A stretch of 46,114 bases of DNA from Nocardioidaceae bacterium UBA4001. Its GTDB lineage: Bacteria; Actinomycetota; Actinomycetes; Propionibacteriales; Nocardioidaceae. The DNA lies in NCBI GenBank assembly GCA_002384855.1, contig DGBP01000079.1, forward strand, positions 1 through 46,114. The letters run 5' to 3'. Position numbers and translations under genes: made by a program. Shown piece by piece: positions 15,429 to 23,513 of the stretch. The notes under the pieces are model-generated. The model made no database searches, was not told the DNA's origin, and saw only the letters and a program-made list of their open reading frames with translations. Every line of letters begins with the position of its first letter. Position 1 is the first letter of the stretch.

Positions 15429-16421
15429 ATGAAGCGCACGACATCGCTCGGAACACTCGCCCTCGCCGGCGCACTCGCGCTGAGCGCCTGCGGCGGCCAG
15501 CAGGAGCGCAACGCCGCAGGCGCCGGCGCCGACGAGAGCAGCTGCGAGGCCGGCAGCGGACGGCTCAACATCGCCACCGGCAACTCGACCGGCGTCTACT
15601 TCGTCGTCGGCGGCGGTCTCGCGAAGGTGATCAGCGCCGAGACCGACCTCCAGGCCACCTCCGCCGAGACCGGAGCCTCCGTGCAGAACATCGAGCAGGT
15701 CGTCGCCGGCGACTACGACATCGGGTTCTCCCTGGCCGACACGGCCGCGGACGCGATCAACGGCGAGGCCGACTTCGACGGCCCCCAGGACGTCTCCACC
15801 CTCGGCCGGATCTACTCCAACTACACCCAGGTCGTGGTCCGGGCCGACGCCGGCATCGACTCGGTCGAGGACTTCAAGGGCAAGCGGATCTCGACCGGTT
15901 CGCCACAGTCGGGCACCGAGGTGATCGCCAACCGGCTCATCGAGGCCGCCGGTCTCCAGCAGGGCGACGTCAAGGCGCAGCGGCTGGACCTGACCAAGAC
16001 CATCGACGGGATGAAGGACGGCTCGATCGACGGGCTGGTGTGGTCCGGCGGGCTTCCCACCCCGGCGCTGACCGACCTGTTCACCTCGCTGGGTGCGAAG
16101 GTGGAGCTCCTCGACGTCACCCCGCTGCTGCCGAAGATGCAGGAGGTCAACGAGGTGTACGAGGAGGCCACCATCCCCGCCGCCACCTACGAGCTCGACG
16201 AGGACGTGCCCTCGATCGTCGTGCCGAACGTCCTCGTCGTGCGCAACGACATGCCCGAGAACCTCGCCTGCGCGCTGACCACCCTCATGGTCGAGAAGAA
16301 GGACGACCTCGTGGCGGTGCACCCGGCCGCGAAGGAGATCGACGCCGAGACGATGACCCAGACCGACCCGATCCCGCTGCACCCGGGCTCGGAGAGGGCG
16401 CTCGAGGACCTCGAGGGCTGA
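15429..16421 (+). CDS. TAXI family TRAP transporter solute-binding lipoprotein
   Basis: ATG 15429 follows AAGGAG. The 330-residue product has a lipoprotein signal ending LALSAC. The mature domain is TAXI type: LNIATGNSTGVYFVVGGGLAKVI, ASVQNIEQVVAGDYDIGFSLADTAADAI, VVRADAGIDSVEDFKGKRISTGSPQSGT, and a late NVLVVRNDMPENLACALTTLM. It is the partner of the fused permease just upstream and captures the substrate outside the membrane. It resembles the 10121 product along its length. The ligand cannot be read from the sequence; the downstream catabolic genes point to a C5 dicarboxylate. Confidence 0.95.
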   Translation: MKRTTSLGTLALAGALALSACGGQQERNAAGAGADESSCEAGSGRLNIATGNSTGVYFVVGGGLAKVISAETDLQATSAETGASVQNIEQVVAGDYDIGFSLADTAADAINGEADFDGPQDVSTLGRIYSNYTQVVVRADAGIDSVEDFKGKRISTGSPQSGTEVIANRLIEAAGLQQGDVKAQRLDLTKTIDGMKDGSIDGLVWSGGLPTPALTDLFTSLGAKVELLDVTPLLPKMQEVNEVYEEATIPAATYELDEDVPSIVVPNVLVVRNDMPENLACALTTLMVEKKDDLVAVHPAAKEIDAETMTQTDPIPLHPGSERALEDLEG

Positions 16422-16429
16422 CCTGCCAC

Positions 16430-16465
16430 GGTGGGGGTCGGACCGCGACGACGCCGGCCCCCACC
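16430..16465 (+). terminator. Intercistronic hairpin between transport and catabolic genes
   Basis: GGTGGGGGTCGG (16430-16441) and CCGGCCCCCACC (16454-16465) pair at 11 of 12 positions just after the binding protein stop. It may attenuate read-through and give more transporter than enzyme message. TACCAT at 16477-16482 just after it could be the -10 of an internal promoter for the catabolic genes. Confidence 0.5.
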
Positions 16466-16514
16466 GCCCCACCCCTACCATCGCGTCGCACCGACCCACC
16501 TGAGGAGAACGACC

Positions 16515-17696
16515 GTGTCAGCCCAGCCCCAGTCCCCACTCGCGTTGTTCGGCACCGACGCCCTCGTCGGCGAGGAGGAGCGCGCCATCCGTGACACGGT
16601 GCGCCGCTTCGTGGACGACCGGATCCGCCCGCACCTCGCGGACTGGTACGAGGCCGGGTCGATCCCGGCGCAGGACCTCGCCGTGGAGCTGGGGTCGCTC
16701 GGCGTGCTCGGCATGCACCTCGAGGGCTACGGGTGCGCCGGGACGTCCGCGACCGCCTACGGCCTGGCGTGCATGGAGCTCGAGGCCGGGGACTCCGGCC
16801 TTCGGTCGCTGGTCAGCGTCCAAGGGTCGCTGGCGATGTTCGCGATCTGGCGCTGGGGCTCGGAGGAGCACAAGCAGGAGTGGCTGCCACGGATGGCCGC
16901 GGGCGAGGCGATCGGCTGCTTCGGCCTGACCGAGCCTGACTTCGGGTCCGACCCCGGGGGCATGCGCACCCGAGCCCGCCGTGACGGCGACGACTGGGTC
17001 CTCAACGGGAACAAGATGTGGATCACCAACGGGTCGGTCGCCGACGTCGCCGTGGTCTGGGCCCGCGACGAGGCGGACGGCCGGGTCCGCGGCTTCGTCG
17101 TGCCCACCGACACCCCCGGCTTCTCGGCCCCAGAGATCAAGAAGAAGATGTCGCTGCGCGCCAGCGTCACCTCCGAGCTGGTGCTGGACAACGTGCGGCT
17201 GCCCGCCTCGGCGATGCTGCCGGAGGCATCGGGCCTCTCCGGACCGCTGTCGTGCCTGAACGAGGCGCGTTACGGCATCGTGTTCGGCGCGCTCGGCGCC
17301 GCCCGTGACTGCCTCGAGACGACGCTGGAGTACGTCGGCGACCGGGAGATCTTCGACAAGCCGCTCGCGGCCTACCAGCTCACCCAGGCCAAGCTCGCCG
17401 ACATGTCCCTGGAGCTCGGCAAGGGGATGCTCCTCGCCCTGCACCTGGGCTCCCTCAAGGACGCCGGCACGGTCCGCCCGGAGCAGATCAGCCTCGGCAA
17501 GCTCAACAGCGTCCGAGAGGCGATCGCCATCGCCCGGGAGTGCCGCACCCTCCTGGGCGCCGCCGGGATCACGTTGGAGTACCCGCTCATGCGGCACGCC
17601 AACAACCTGGAGTCGGTGCTGACCTACGAGGGCACCTCCGAGGTCCACCAGCTGATCATCGGACAGGCCCTCACCGGCCACGGGGCCTTCCGGTGA
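16515..17696 (+). CDS. gcdH: Glutaryl-CoA dehydrogenase-type acyl-CoA dehydrogenase
   Basis: The start is GTG 16515 (VSAQPQSPLALFG), with GAGGAG upstream, giving 393 residues. The acyl-CoA dehydrogenase fold is evident. RSLVSVQGSLAMFAIWRWGSEEHKQEWLP and AIGCFGLTEPDFGSDPGGM are close to glutaryl-CoA dehydrogenases, as are WITNGSVADVAVVWARD, NEARYGIVFGALGAARD and the terminal TYEGTSEVHQLIIGQALTG, with the catalytic Glu in YEGTSE. The enzyme oxidises and decarboxylates glutaryl-CoA to crotonyl-CoA using FAD. Its stop overlaps the start of the CoA-transferase gene, so the two are coupled. Substrate assignment by motif is good but not proof against related acyl-CoA substrates. Confidence 0.9.
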   Translation: MSAQPQSPLALFGTDALVGEEERAIRDTVRRFVDDRIRPHLADWYEAGSIPAQDLAVELGSLGVLGMHLEGYGCAGTSATAYGLACMELEAGDSGLRSLVSVQGSLAMFAIWRWGSEEHKQEWLPRMAAGEAIGCFGLTEPDFGSDPGGMRTRARRDGDDWVLNGNKMWITNGSVADVAVVWARDEADGRVRGFVVPTDTPGFSAPEIKKKMSLRASVTSELVLDNVRLPASAMLPEASGLSGPLSCLNEARYGIVFGALGAARDCLETTLEYVGDREIFDKPLAAYQLTQAKLADMSLELGKGMLLALHLGSLKDAGTVRPEQISLGKLNSVREAIAIARECRTLLGAAGITLEYPLMRHANNLESVLTYEGTSEVHQLIIGQALTGHGAFR

Positions 17697-18838
17697 CCGG
17701 TGCCCTCGACGGGGTGCGGATCGCCGACTTCGGTCGGGTCCTCGCGGCGCCGTACGCCACGATGCTGCTGGCCGACCTCGGCGCCGAGGTGGTCAAGCTC
17801 GAGCGCCCAGGCAGCGGCGACGAGACCCGGTCGTGGGGGCCGCCCTGGAGCGACGGCGAGGCGACGTACTTCCTGTCGGTGAACCGCAACAAGACCTCCC
17901 GCGTCGTCGACCTGGCCTCCGAGGACGGCCGGCGCGAGGCCCGGGAGCTCGTGGCGACCTGCGACGTCGTCGTCGAGAACTTCCGTCCCGGCACCATGGA
18001 CCGGCTCGGCCTCGGGTACGACGACCTCTCGGCCGCCCGCCCCGGGCTGGTGTACTGCTCGGTGACCGGGTTCGGGGCCGGCGGCGGCGCCGACCTCCCT
18101 GGCTACGACCTCGTCGTGCAGGCGGTCGGCGGCCTGATGTCGGTGACCGGCTCGCCCGAGTCCGGCCCCATGAAGGTGGGGGTGGCGCTCGTCGACGTCA
18201 TCACCGGGATGCACGCCGCGTTGGGCATCCTCGCTGCGCTGCGCCACCGCGACCGGACCGGTGAGGGCCAGCGGGTCGAGGTCAACCTGCTGTCCTCCCT
18301 GCTCTCGGCGCTGACCAACCAGGCCTCGACGTACGTCACGACCGGGCAGGTGCCCGCAGCGATGGGCAACCTGCACCCGAGCATCGCGCCGTACGAGATC
18401 CTGGCCACCGCCGACCGGCCGCTCGCGGTGGCCGCCGCGAACGACAAGCTCTTCGCGGCCCTCGCCGCCGGCGTCGGCCGACCGGAGCTGGCCGAAGACC
18501 CTCGGTTCGCGACCAACAGCGACCGCGTCGCGCACCGCAGCGACCTCTCGCAGGAGCTGGAGGCCACGCTCCGTGGGGCGTCCGCGGACCACTGGTTCGC
18601 GGTGCTCTCCAACCGAGGGGTGCCGTGCGGCCCCATCAACGACCTGGGTCAGGCGTTCGACCTCGCCGAGCGGCTCGGCCTCGAGCCGGTCACCACCGTG
18701 GAGCGCCCGGACCGGGCCGGCGCCGTCAGGACGGTGGCCCACCCGATCCGCCTCTCCGCGACCCCCGCCACCTACCGCTCCGCGCCGCCGCTGTTCCTGG
18801 AACCGCGGCCTCGCACGACCCCTGATGCGGCACGATGA
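17693..18838 (+). CDS. Family III (CaiB/BaiF) CoA-transferase, likely glutarate-activating
   Basis: The start is GTG 17693, within GTGA overlapping the previous stop; the product has 381 residues. Family III motifs are GVRIADFGRVLAAPYATMLLADLGAEVVKLE at the N-terminus, SVNRNKTSRVVDL, VVENFRPGTMDRLGLGYDDL, GYDLVVQAVGGLMSVTG and VALVDVITGMHAALGIL, where the Asp matches the catalytic aspartate that forms the acyl-enzyme. RTGEGQRVEVNLLSSLL and NRGVPCGPINDLGQAF are also typical. Pairing with glutaryl-CoA dehydrogenase suggests it transfers CoA from succinyl-CoA or a similar donor to glutarate, like human SUGCT or the Pseudomonas glutarate system. That specificity is inferred. It overlaps the next gene by 4 bases. 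Confidence 0.88.
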   Translation: MTGALDGVRIADFGRVLAAPYATMLLADLGAEVVKLERPGSGDETRSWGPPWSDGEATYFLSVNRNKTSRVVDLASEDGRREARELVATCDVVVENFRPGTMDRLGLGYDDLSAARPGLVYCSVTGFGAGGGADLPGYDLVVQAVGGLMSVTGSPESGPMKVGVALVDVITGMHAALGILAALRHRDRTGEGQRVEVNLLSSLLSALTNQASTYVTTGQVPAAMGNLHPSIAPYEILATADRPLAVAAANDKLFAALAAGVGRPELAEDPRFATNSDRVAHRSDLSQELEATLRGASADHWFAVLSNRGVPCGPINDLGQAFDLAERLGLEPVTTVERPDRAGAVRTVAHPIRLSATPATYRSAPPLFLEPRPRTTPDAAR

Positions 18839-20070
18839 GCCGCCTGCGGGTGGCCGTGGTCGGTGGCGGCATCATCGGCACGGCCGTCGCCCGGCACCTC
18901 GCCCAGCGCGTCGACTCGGCAGAGGTCGTGCTCCACGAGAAGGAGGACCGGCTCGCCGCGCACCAGACCGGCCACAACAGCGGGGTCGTGCACGCCGGGC
19001 TGTACTACGAGCCCGGCAGCCTGAAGGCGAGGCTGTGCCGGCGCGGGGTCGGCCTGCTGCAGGAGTTCACCGACCGGCACGGGCTCGTCCACGACGAGTG
19101 CGGCAAGGTGGTCGTGGCCCTCGACGAGGGCGAGTCCTTGCGGCTGGAGGCCATCCACGCGCGCGCCGTCGCCAACGGCGTGCCCGGTGTCCGGGTCGTC
19201 GAGCGGGACGAGCTCCGGGAGATCGAGCCTCACGCCGCCGGGTTGCGGGCGCTCCACTCACCGCACACCGCGATCGTCGACTACCCCGCGGTGACGGGCG
19301 CGCTCGCCGACGAGCTGCGCGAGGCGGGCGGGTCGGTCCGGCTGGGCCACGAGGTGACGGGCCTGTCCGCCCGCGGCGGCGGCGTCGTGCTGCGCGGCCG
19401 CGAGGACTGCGAGCTCTTCGACCTCGTCGTCGTCTGCGCCGGACTCCAGTCGGACCGGGTCGCCGGCCTGGCGGGCGAGGCCCGGGAACCGCGCATCGTC
19501 CCGTTCTACGGCGACTACTTCCTGCTGGGTCCCGAGCAGGAGAGCCTCGTCAACGGGCTGGTCTACCCGGTGCCGGACCCGCGCTACCCGTTCCTCGGCG
19601 TCCACGTCACGAAACGCGTCGACGGTGCGGTGATGCTCGGCCCCAACGCCTTCCTCTCGCTCGCGCGGGAGGGCTACTCGCCACGCAGCGTCCGCCCCCG
19701 CGACGTCCGCGACGCCGTCGGGTTCGGCGGCTTCTGGCGCTTCGCGGCGGCGAACCTCCCTGCGGCGGTCCGCGAGTCGCGCACCGCAGCCAGCAGGCGA
19801 CGGTTCGTCGCCGAGGCGCGGAAGTACCTCCCGGCCGTCGACGGCAGCACGGTCCGCCGGGGACCGCGGGGAGTCCGCGCCCAGGCCATGGACCACCGTG
19901 GCCGGTTGGTGGACGACTTCGTGATCACCGGCAGCGAACGCGTCGTCCACGTACGCAACGCACCCTCCCCCGGCGCCACGTCGGCGCTGGCGATCGCCGA
20001 GCACATCGTCACCGAGGCTCTCGCCCGCAGGGATCTCGGCACCCGCACCGAGAGGAACACCGACAGATGA
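18835..20070 (+). CDS. lhgO: L-2-hydroxyglutarate oxidase/dehydrogenase
   Basis: The 411-residue FAD protein opens with a dinucleotide-binding motif (VAVVGGGIIGTAVARHLA). It carries the hallmark HQTGHNSGVVHAGLYYEPGS stretch near residues 44-63, then LHSPHTAIVDYPAVTGALA, VVCAGLQSDRVA, VPFYGDYFLL, PFLGVHVTKRVDG and a terminal RNAPSPGATSALAIAEHI. This pattern is that of LhgO/L2HGDH, which oxidises L-2-hydroxyglutarate to 2-oxoglutarate and passes electrons to the membrane quinone pool or oxygen. It overlaps both neighbours by ATGA-type junctions. With glutaryl-CoA dehydrogenase it places the operon in C5 dicarboxylate metabolism. No CsiD-type glutarate hydroxylase is nearby, so the source of its substrate here is open; import by the TRAP system is one possibility. 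Confidence 0.9.
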   Translation: MSRLRVAVVGGGIIGTAVARHLAQRVDSAEVVLHEKEDRLAAHQTGHNSGVVHAGLYYEPGSLKARLCRRGVGLLQEFTDRHGLVHDECGKVVVALDEGESLRLEAIHARAVANGVPGVRVVERDELREIEPHAAGLRALHSPHTAIVDYPAVTGALADELREAGGSVRLGHEVTGLSARGGGVVLRGREDCELFDLVVVCAGLQSDRVAGLAGEAREPRIVPFYGDYFLLGPEQESLVNGLVYPVPDPRYPFLGVHVTKRVDGAVMLGPNAFLSLAREGYSPRSVRPRDVRDAVGFGGFWRFAAANLPAAVRESRTAASRRRFVAEARKYLPAVDGSTVRRGPRGVRAQAMDHRGRLVDDFVITGSERVVHVRNAPSPGATSALAIAEHIVTEALARRDLGTRTERNTDR

Positions 20071-20990
20071 CCACGCAACCGCTCCCGCGCGGGCTCTGGG
20101 GAGTCCTCGCCACACCGTTCCACGGCCCCGGCCTCGACGTCGACGTCGCCTCGCTGCGGCGCGAGGTCGACCTCTACCGCGAGGTACCGGCCGACGGCCT
20201 GGTCGTCCTCGGCGTGTTCGGTGAGGGGGTCGCCCTGGACTCGCGGGAACAGGCGCTCGCGGTCGCCACTGTCGCGGAGCAGGCACCGGACACGCCCCTC
20301 GTGGTCGGCGTCTCCGCACGCACCACCGCCGTCGCCGTCGAGCAGGCACGCACCGCCGTCTCCGCGGCGGGTGACTCCCTGGCCGGCCTCATGGTGCAGG
20401 CCAGCACCGCCGACCCGGCCGTCCTGGCCGGACACCTCCGGGCCGTCCACGAGGCCACGGGTGTCGGCATCGTGCTCCAGGACTACCCCGAGGCCTCGGG
20501 GGTCCGCATCAGTGCCGACCAGACCCTGCAGGTCCTCGCCGACTCCCCGTTCGTGGTGGCGGTGAAGTCCGAGGCACCACCCACCGCAGCCGTGATCGGC
20601 CGGCTCAGCGCACGCACGGACGTCCCGGTCTTCGGCGGCCTCGGCGGCGTGGGGCTGCTCGACGAGCTCGCCGCCGGCGCGGCGGGAGCGATGACCGGTT
20701 TCTCGCACCCGGAGGGGCTTCGCGCTGCGCTGGACGCGTGGGCGGACGGGGGCTACGTGGCGGCCCGCGCCGCCTACTCGCCCTGGCTTCCCCTGGTCAA
20801 CTACGAGGCACAGCCCGGCGTCGGCCTGTCGCTGCGCAAGGAGATCCTCCGGCGACGAGGGGCGTTCGCCGAGTCCGCCGTACGACCCCCGGCCCGCAAC
20901 GCGCCCTCAGAGATCCTCGACCTGATGGACTCCCACCTCACGGCGGCGATGGACCTCCTCGCCGCACGACGGCACAGGAAGGTTGACTGA
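20067..20990 (+). CDS. DapA/NAL family aldolase-lyase with altered active site
   Basis: The 307-residue protein starts in ATGA overlap with the previous gene. It is a class I Schiff-base TIM barrel: LWGVLATPF near the N-terminus, GVFGEGVALDSREQ at about 49-62, IVLQDYP with Tyr140, and the Schiff-base Lys167 in VVAVKSEAPP, followed by FGGLGGVGLLDELAAGAAGAMTGF. The usual GTTGE loop reads GVFGE, so the Thr pair of the DapA proton relay is missing. It is therefore unlikely to be the lysine-pathway enzyme. Relatives cleave or form 2-oxo acids, such as 4-hydroxy-2-oxoglutarate aldolase (pyruvate plus glyoxylate), which would suit the C5 setting. The reaction is not determined by what I can see. Confidence 0.85.
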   Translation: MTTQPLPRGLWGVLATPFHGPGLDVDVASLRREVDLYREVPADGLVVLGVFGEGVALDSREQALAVATVAEQAPDTPLVVGVSARTTAVAVEQARTAVSAAGDSLAGLMVQASTADPAVLAGHLRAVHEATGVGIVLQDYPEASGVRISADQTLQVLADSPFVVAVKSEAPPTAAVIGRLSARTDVPVFGGLGGVGLLDELAAGAAGAMTGFSHPEGLRAALDAWADGGYVAARAAYSPWLPLVNYEAQPGVGLSLRKEILRRRGAFAESAVRPPARNAPSEILDLMDSHLTAAMDLLAARRHRKVD

Positions 20991-20991
20991 C

Positions 20992-21765
20992 ATGGACACC
21001 GGACTGCAGGGACGCACTGTCCTCGTCCCCGGCTCGACCTCCGGCCTCGGGCTGGCCTGTGCCCGGGCCTTCGCCGCCGAAGGCGCACACGTGGTGCTCG
21101 CCGGGCGGCGCGGAGACGTGGCCGCGGCGGAGGCGGCCCGCCTCCCCTCGGCCACGGGGTTCGCCTACGACCTGACCGAGGACGGCGCACCGGAACGTCT
21201 CTACGCGCAGGCGGTCGAGGCGTACGGCGCCGTGGACGTGCTCGTCCTCAACGGCGGAGGGCCGCCCCCCGGTCTTGCCGAAGAGGTGACCAACAACCAG
21301 ATCCGCGACGCGTTCCACTCCCTGGTCCTCCAGCACCACCGGCTGGTCGAGGCCGCCCTTCCCTCGATGCGGGAGCGTGGCTGGGGCCGGATCGTCGCGG
21401 TCGGCTCGAGTGGTGTGCAGCAGCCCCTCGACCGGCTCGCACTGTCCAACACCGGACGGGCGGCCCTGGCCGGCTACCTCAAGACGCTGGCCAACGAGGT
21501 CGCCCCCGACGGGGTCACGGTGAACATGGTGCTGCCGGGCCGAATCGACACCGAGCGGGTGGACGCGATCGACCGCTCGAACGCCGAGCGTGCCGGCCGG
21601 GAGCCCGAGGAGGTCCGTGCCTCGTCCGAGGCGTCGATCCCCCTCGGACGGTACGGCTCCCCCGAGGAGTTCGCCGCCGCGGTGGTCTTCCTGGCAAGCG
21701 GACCCGCGTCGTACGTCACCGGCGAGCAGCTGCGCTGTGACGGTGGCCTGGTCCGCTCCTACTGA
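20992..21765 (+). CDS. Atypical short-chain dehydrogenase/reductase lacking the Tyr-Lys pair
   Basis: ATG 20992 follows AGGAAGG and is preferred to the in-frame TTG 20983. The 257-residue Rossmann protein has VPGSTSGLGLACARAFA (cofactor loop), LNGGGPPPG in place of NNAG, VGSS with Ser139/140, a late VNMVLPGRIDTERV and the C-terminal SYVTGEQLRCDGGL. At the YxxSK position it reads LALSN: Leu149 and Asn153 replace the catalytic Tyr and Lys, and Arg156 follows. This GGPPPG/LSN variant is known as a divergent SDR subgroup. Its reaction is unknown, and it may use a different proton donor. It ends the putative C5-dicarboxylate operon. Confidence 0.88.
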   Translation: MDTGLQGRTVLVPGSTSGLGLACARAFAAEGAHVVLAGRRGDVAAAEAARLPSATGFAYDLTEDGAPERLYAQAVEAYGAVDVLVLNGGGPPPGLAEEVTNNQIRDAFHSLVLQHHRLVEAALPSMRERGWGRIVAVGSSGVQQPLDRLALSNTGRAALAGYLKTLANEVAPDGVTVNMVLPGRIDTERVDAIDRSNAERAGREPEEVRASSEASIPLGRYGSPEEFAAAVVFLASGPASYVTGEQLRCDGGLVRSY

Positions 21766-21819
21766 CCGGCGCCGCCGCCGGGGCCCGCACCGGCGATCGC
21801 CAGTGGCTAGACCGCCTGC

Positions 21820-21831
21820 CCCACTTGTGGG
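21820..21831. promoter_or_regulatory. Short inverted repeat upstream of the aminopeptidase gene
   Basis: CCCACTTGTGGG has perfect 5-base arms. It sits about 100 bases upstream of ATG 21929, in the 163-base gap that must hold the aminopeptidase promoter. It could be an operator or chance. Confidence 0.3.
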
Positions 21832-21928
21832 ACCGACGGTCTCGTGGGCCTTCCGGCGCGCCGACGGCCGGGTCTACGTTCGGCCCCAACGGCTTCACCC
21901 CGACGGAGCCGGGAAATGGGGTTTTGAG

Positions 21929-23446
21929 ATGAACCTTCACGACCTCCGGCCGCACCTCGCGGTCGGAGCGGCGACCGTCCTGGTCGCCGCAACCGGCGTG
22001 GTGGCCACCACCGCGACCGCGGCACCGGCCACGCGCTGCGGCAGCCAGACGAGCAACAACCTCGCCAAGCTGCTCGAGTGCGTCACGCTCGACGGCGTCC
22101 GCGCCCACCAGGCGGCGCTCCAGGCGATCGCCGCCGCGAACAACGGCATCCGGACCTCCGGGACAGCCGGGTACGACGATTCGGTCGACTACGTGGTCGA
22201 CACCATGGAGGCGGCAGGGTACGACGTCACGGTCCAGCCCTTCGACTTCCAGACGTTCATCACGTTGTCGGCGCCGGTGCTGGAGCAGGTCGCGCCCCCG
22301 CCGACGGGACCGATCGAGAACGCGATCATGTCCTACTCCGGCAGCGGGGACGTGACAGCCTCGGTGACGGCACTCACGCCTGCGCCGGGCGACACCAGTC
22401 CGGGCTGCGATGCGGGCGACTTCGCCGGGTTCCCGGCGGGCAACATCGCGCTGATCGAACGCGGGGCCTGCACCTTCGCGCTCAAGGCGACCAACGCCTA
22501 CAACGCTGGTGCCGTGGCGGTCGTGATCTACAACAACATCCCCGGCACGCTCAACGGCACCCTCGGCAACGGGTTCACCCTCGACCTGCCGGTCACCTCG
22601 GTGGCCCAGGACGTCGGGCAGCAGCTGGCCGCCACCCCCGGCCTGGTCCTGCGGGTGAAGACCGAGACGTTCCGCGGCATCGCCACCACCTACAACGTCC
22701 TCGCCGAGAAGGCCGGCAAGGACACGGGGAACGTGGTCATGGCCGGGGCGCACCTCGACTCGGTCAACGCGGGCCCGGGCATCAACGACAACGGCAGCGG
22801 GTCGGCGGCCCTCCTCGAGGTGGCCGAGCAGCTGGCGAAGACCAAGACCCAGAACACCCTGCGCTTCGCGTGGTGGGGTGCGGAGGAGTCCGGGCTGGTC
22901 GGCTCGACGTACTACGTGAACAACCTGCCGCAGGTAGAGCGCGACCGGGTCGCGGCGTACCTCAACTTCGACATGATCGGTTCCCCGAACCACGTGTTCT
23001 TCATCTACGACGGTGACGACTCCGACGGCGTCGGTGCTCCCGCGGGTCCCCCGGGATCGGCGGAGATCGAGCAGACCTTCGAGGCCTACTTCGAGTCGGT
23101 CGACGTGCCCTACAAGGGGACCGACTTCAGCGGGCGCTCGGACTACGGCCCGTTCATCGCGGCGGGCATCCCGTCGGGTGGTCTCTTCACGGGTGCCGAG
23201 GGCATCAAGACCGCCGAGGAGGAAGCCGTCTGGGGAGGAACGGCCGGTGAGTCGTACGACCCGTGCTACCACCTGGCCTGCGACACCTACGACAACGTCA
23301 ACCTCCACGCGCTCGACGTGAACTCCGACGCGGTCGCCTGGGCGGCGTTGTCCCTGGCGATGAGCACCGAGCTGATCAACGGCACCAAGAGCAAGGGCAA
23401 CTTCAAACCGCCCAAGTCCGACGAGGAGGCACCGGCGACGATGTGA
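21929..23446 (+). CDS. Secreted M28 family aminopeptidase with PA domain
   Basis: The frame is open earlier, but ATG 21929 starts a proper signal peptide (MNLHDLRPHLAVGAATVLVAATGVVATTATAAPA), giving 505 residues. A protease-associated insert at about 125-235 carries IALIERGACTFALKATNAYNAGAVAVVIYNN. The peptidase domain follows, with the zinc ligands and catalytic residues of M28: GAHLDSV (His, Asp), GINDNGSGSAALLE (bridging Asp), WWGAEESGLVGS (Glu pair), NFDMIG (Asp) and CYHLACDTYDN (His). It resembles the Streptomyces griseus secreted aminopeptidase. It releases N-terminal amino acids from peptides outside the cell. Cys pairs in the mature part suggest disulfides. It is probably monocistronic. 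Confidence 0.93.
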   Translation: MNLHDLRPHLAVGAATVLVAATGVVATTATAAPATRCGSQTSNNLAKLLECVTLDGVRAHQAALQAIAAANNGIRTSGTAGYDDSVDYVVDTMEAAGYDVTVQPFDFQTFITLSAPVLEQVAPPPTGPIENAIMSYSGSGDVTASVTALTPAPGDTSPGCDAGDFAGFPAGNIALIERGACTFALKATNAYNAGAVAVVIYNNIPGTLNGTLGNGFTLDLPVTSVAQDVGQQLAATPGLVLRVKTETFRGIATTYNVLAEKAGKDTGNVVMAGAHLDSVNAGPGINDNGSGSAALLEVAEQLAKTKTQNTLRFAWWGAEESGLVGSTYYVNNLPQVERDRVAAYLNFDMIGSPNHVFFIYDGDDSDGVGAPAGPPGSAEIEQTFEAYFESVDVPYKGTDFSGRSDYGPFIAAGIPSGGLFTGAEGIKTAEEEAVWGGTAGESYDPCYHLACDTYDNVNLHALDVNSDAVAWAALSLAMSTELINGTKSKGNFKPPKSDEEAPATM

Positions 23447-23513
23447 CCCGTGTTGTGACACTGCCGGGGTCGGTCGCAGGCATCGACCGGCCCCGGCTGG
23501 GTATCTGCCTCCC

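Noticed and set aside
13194..16499. 1101-codon minus-strand frame over the TRAP and TAXI genes
   Set aside because: Low-complexity shadow of well-supported transporter genes with no family motif.
21590..21928. N-terminal extension of the aminopeptidase frame
   Set aside because: It overlaps the end of the SDR gene in another frame, and a proper signal peptide starts at ATG 21929.
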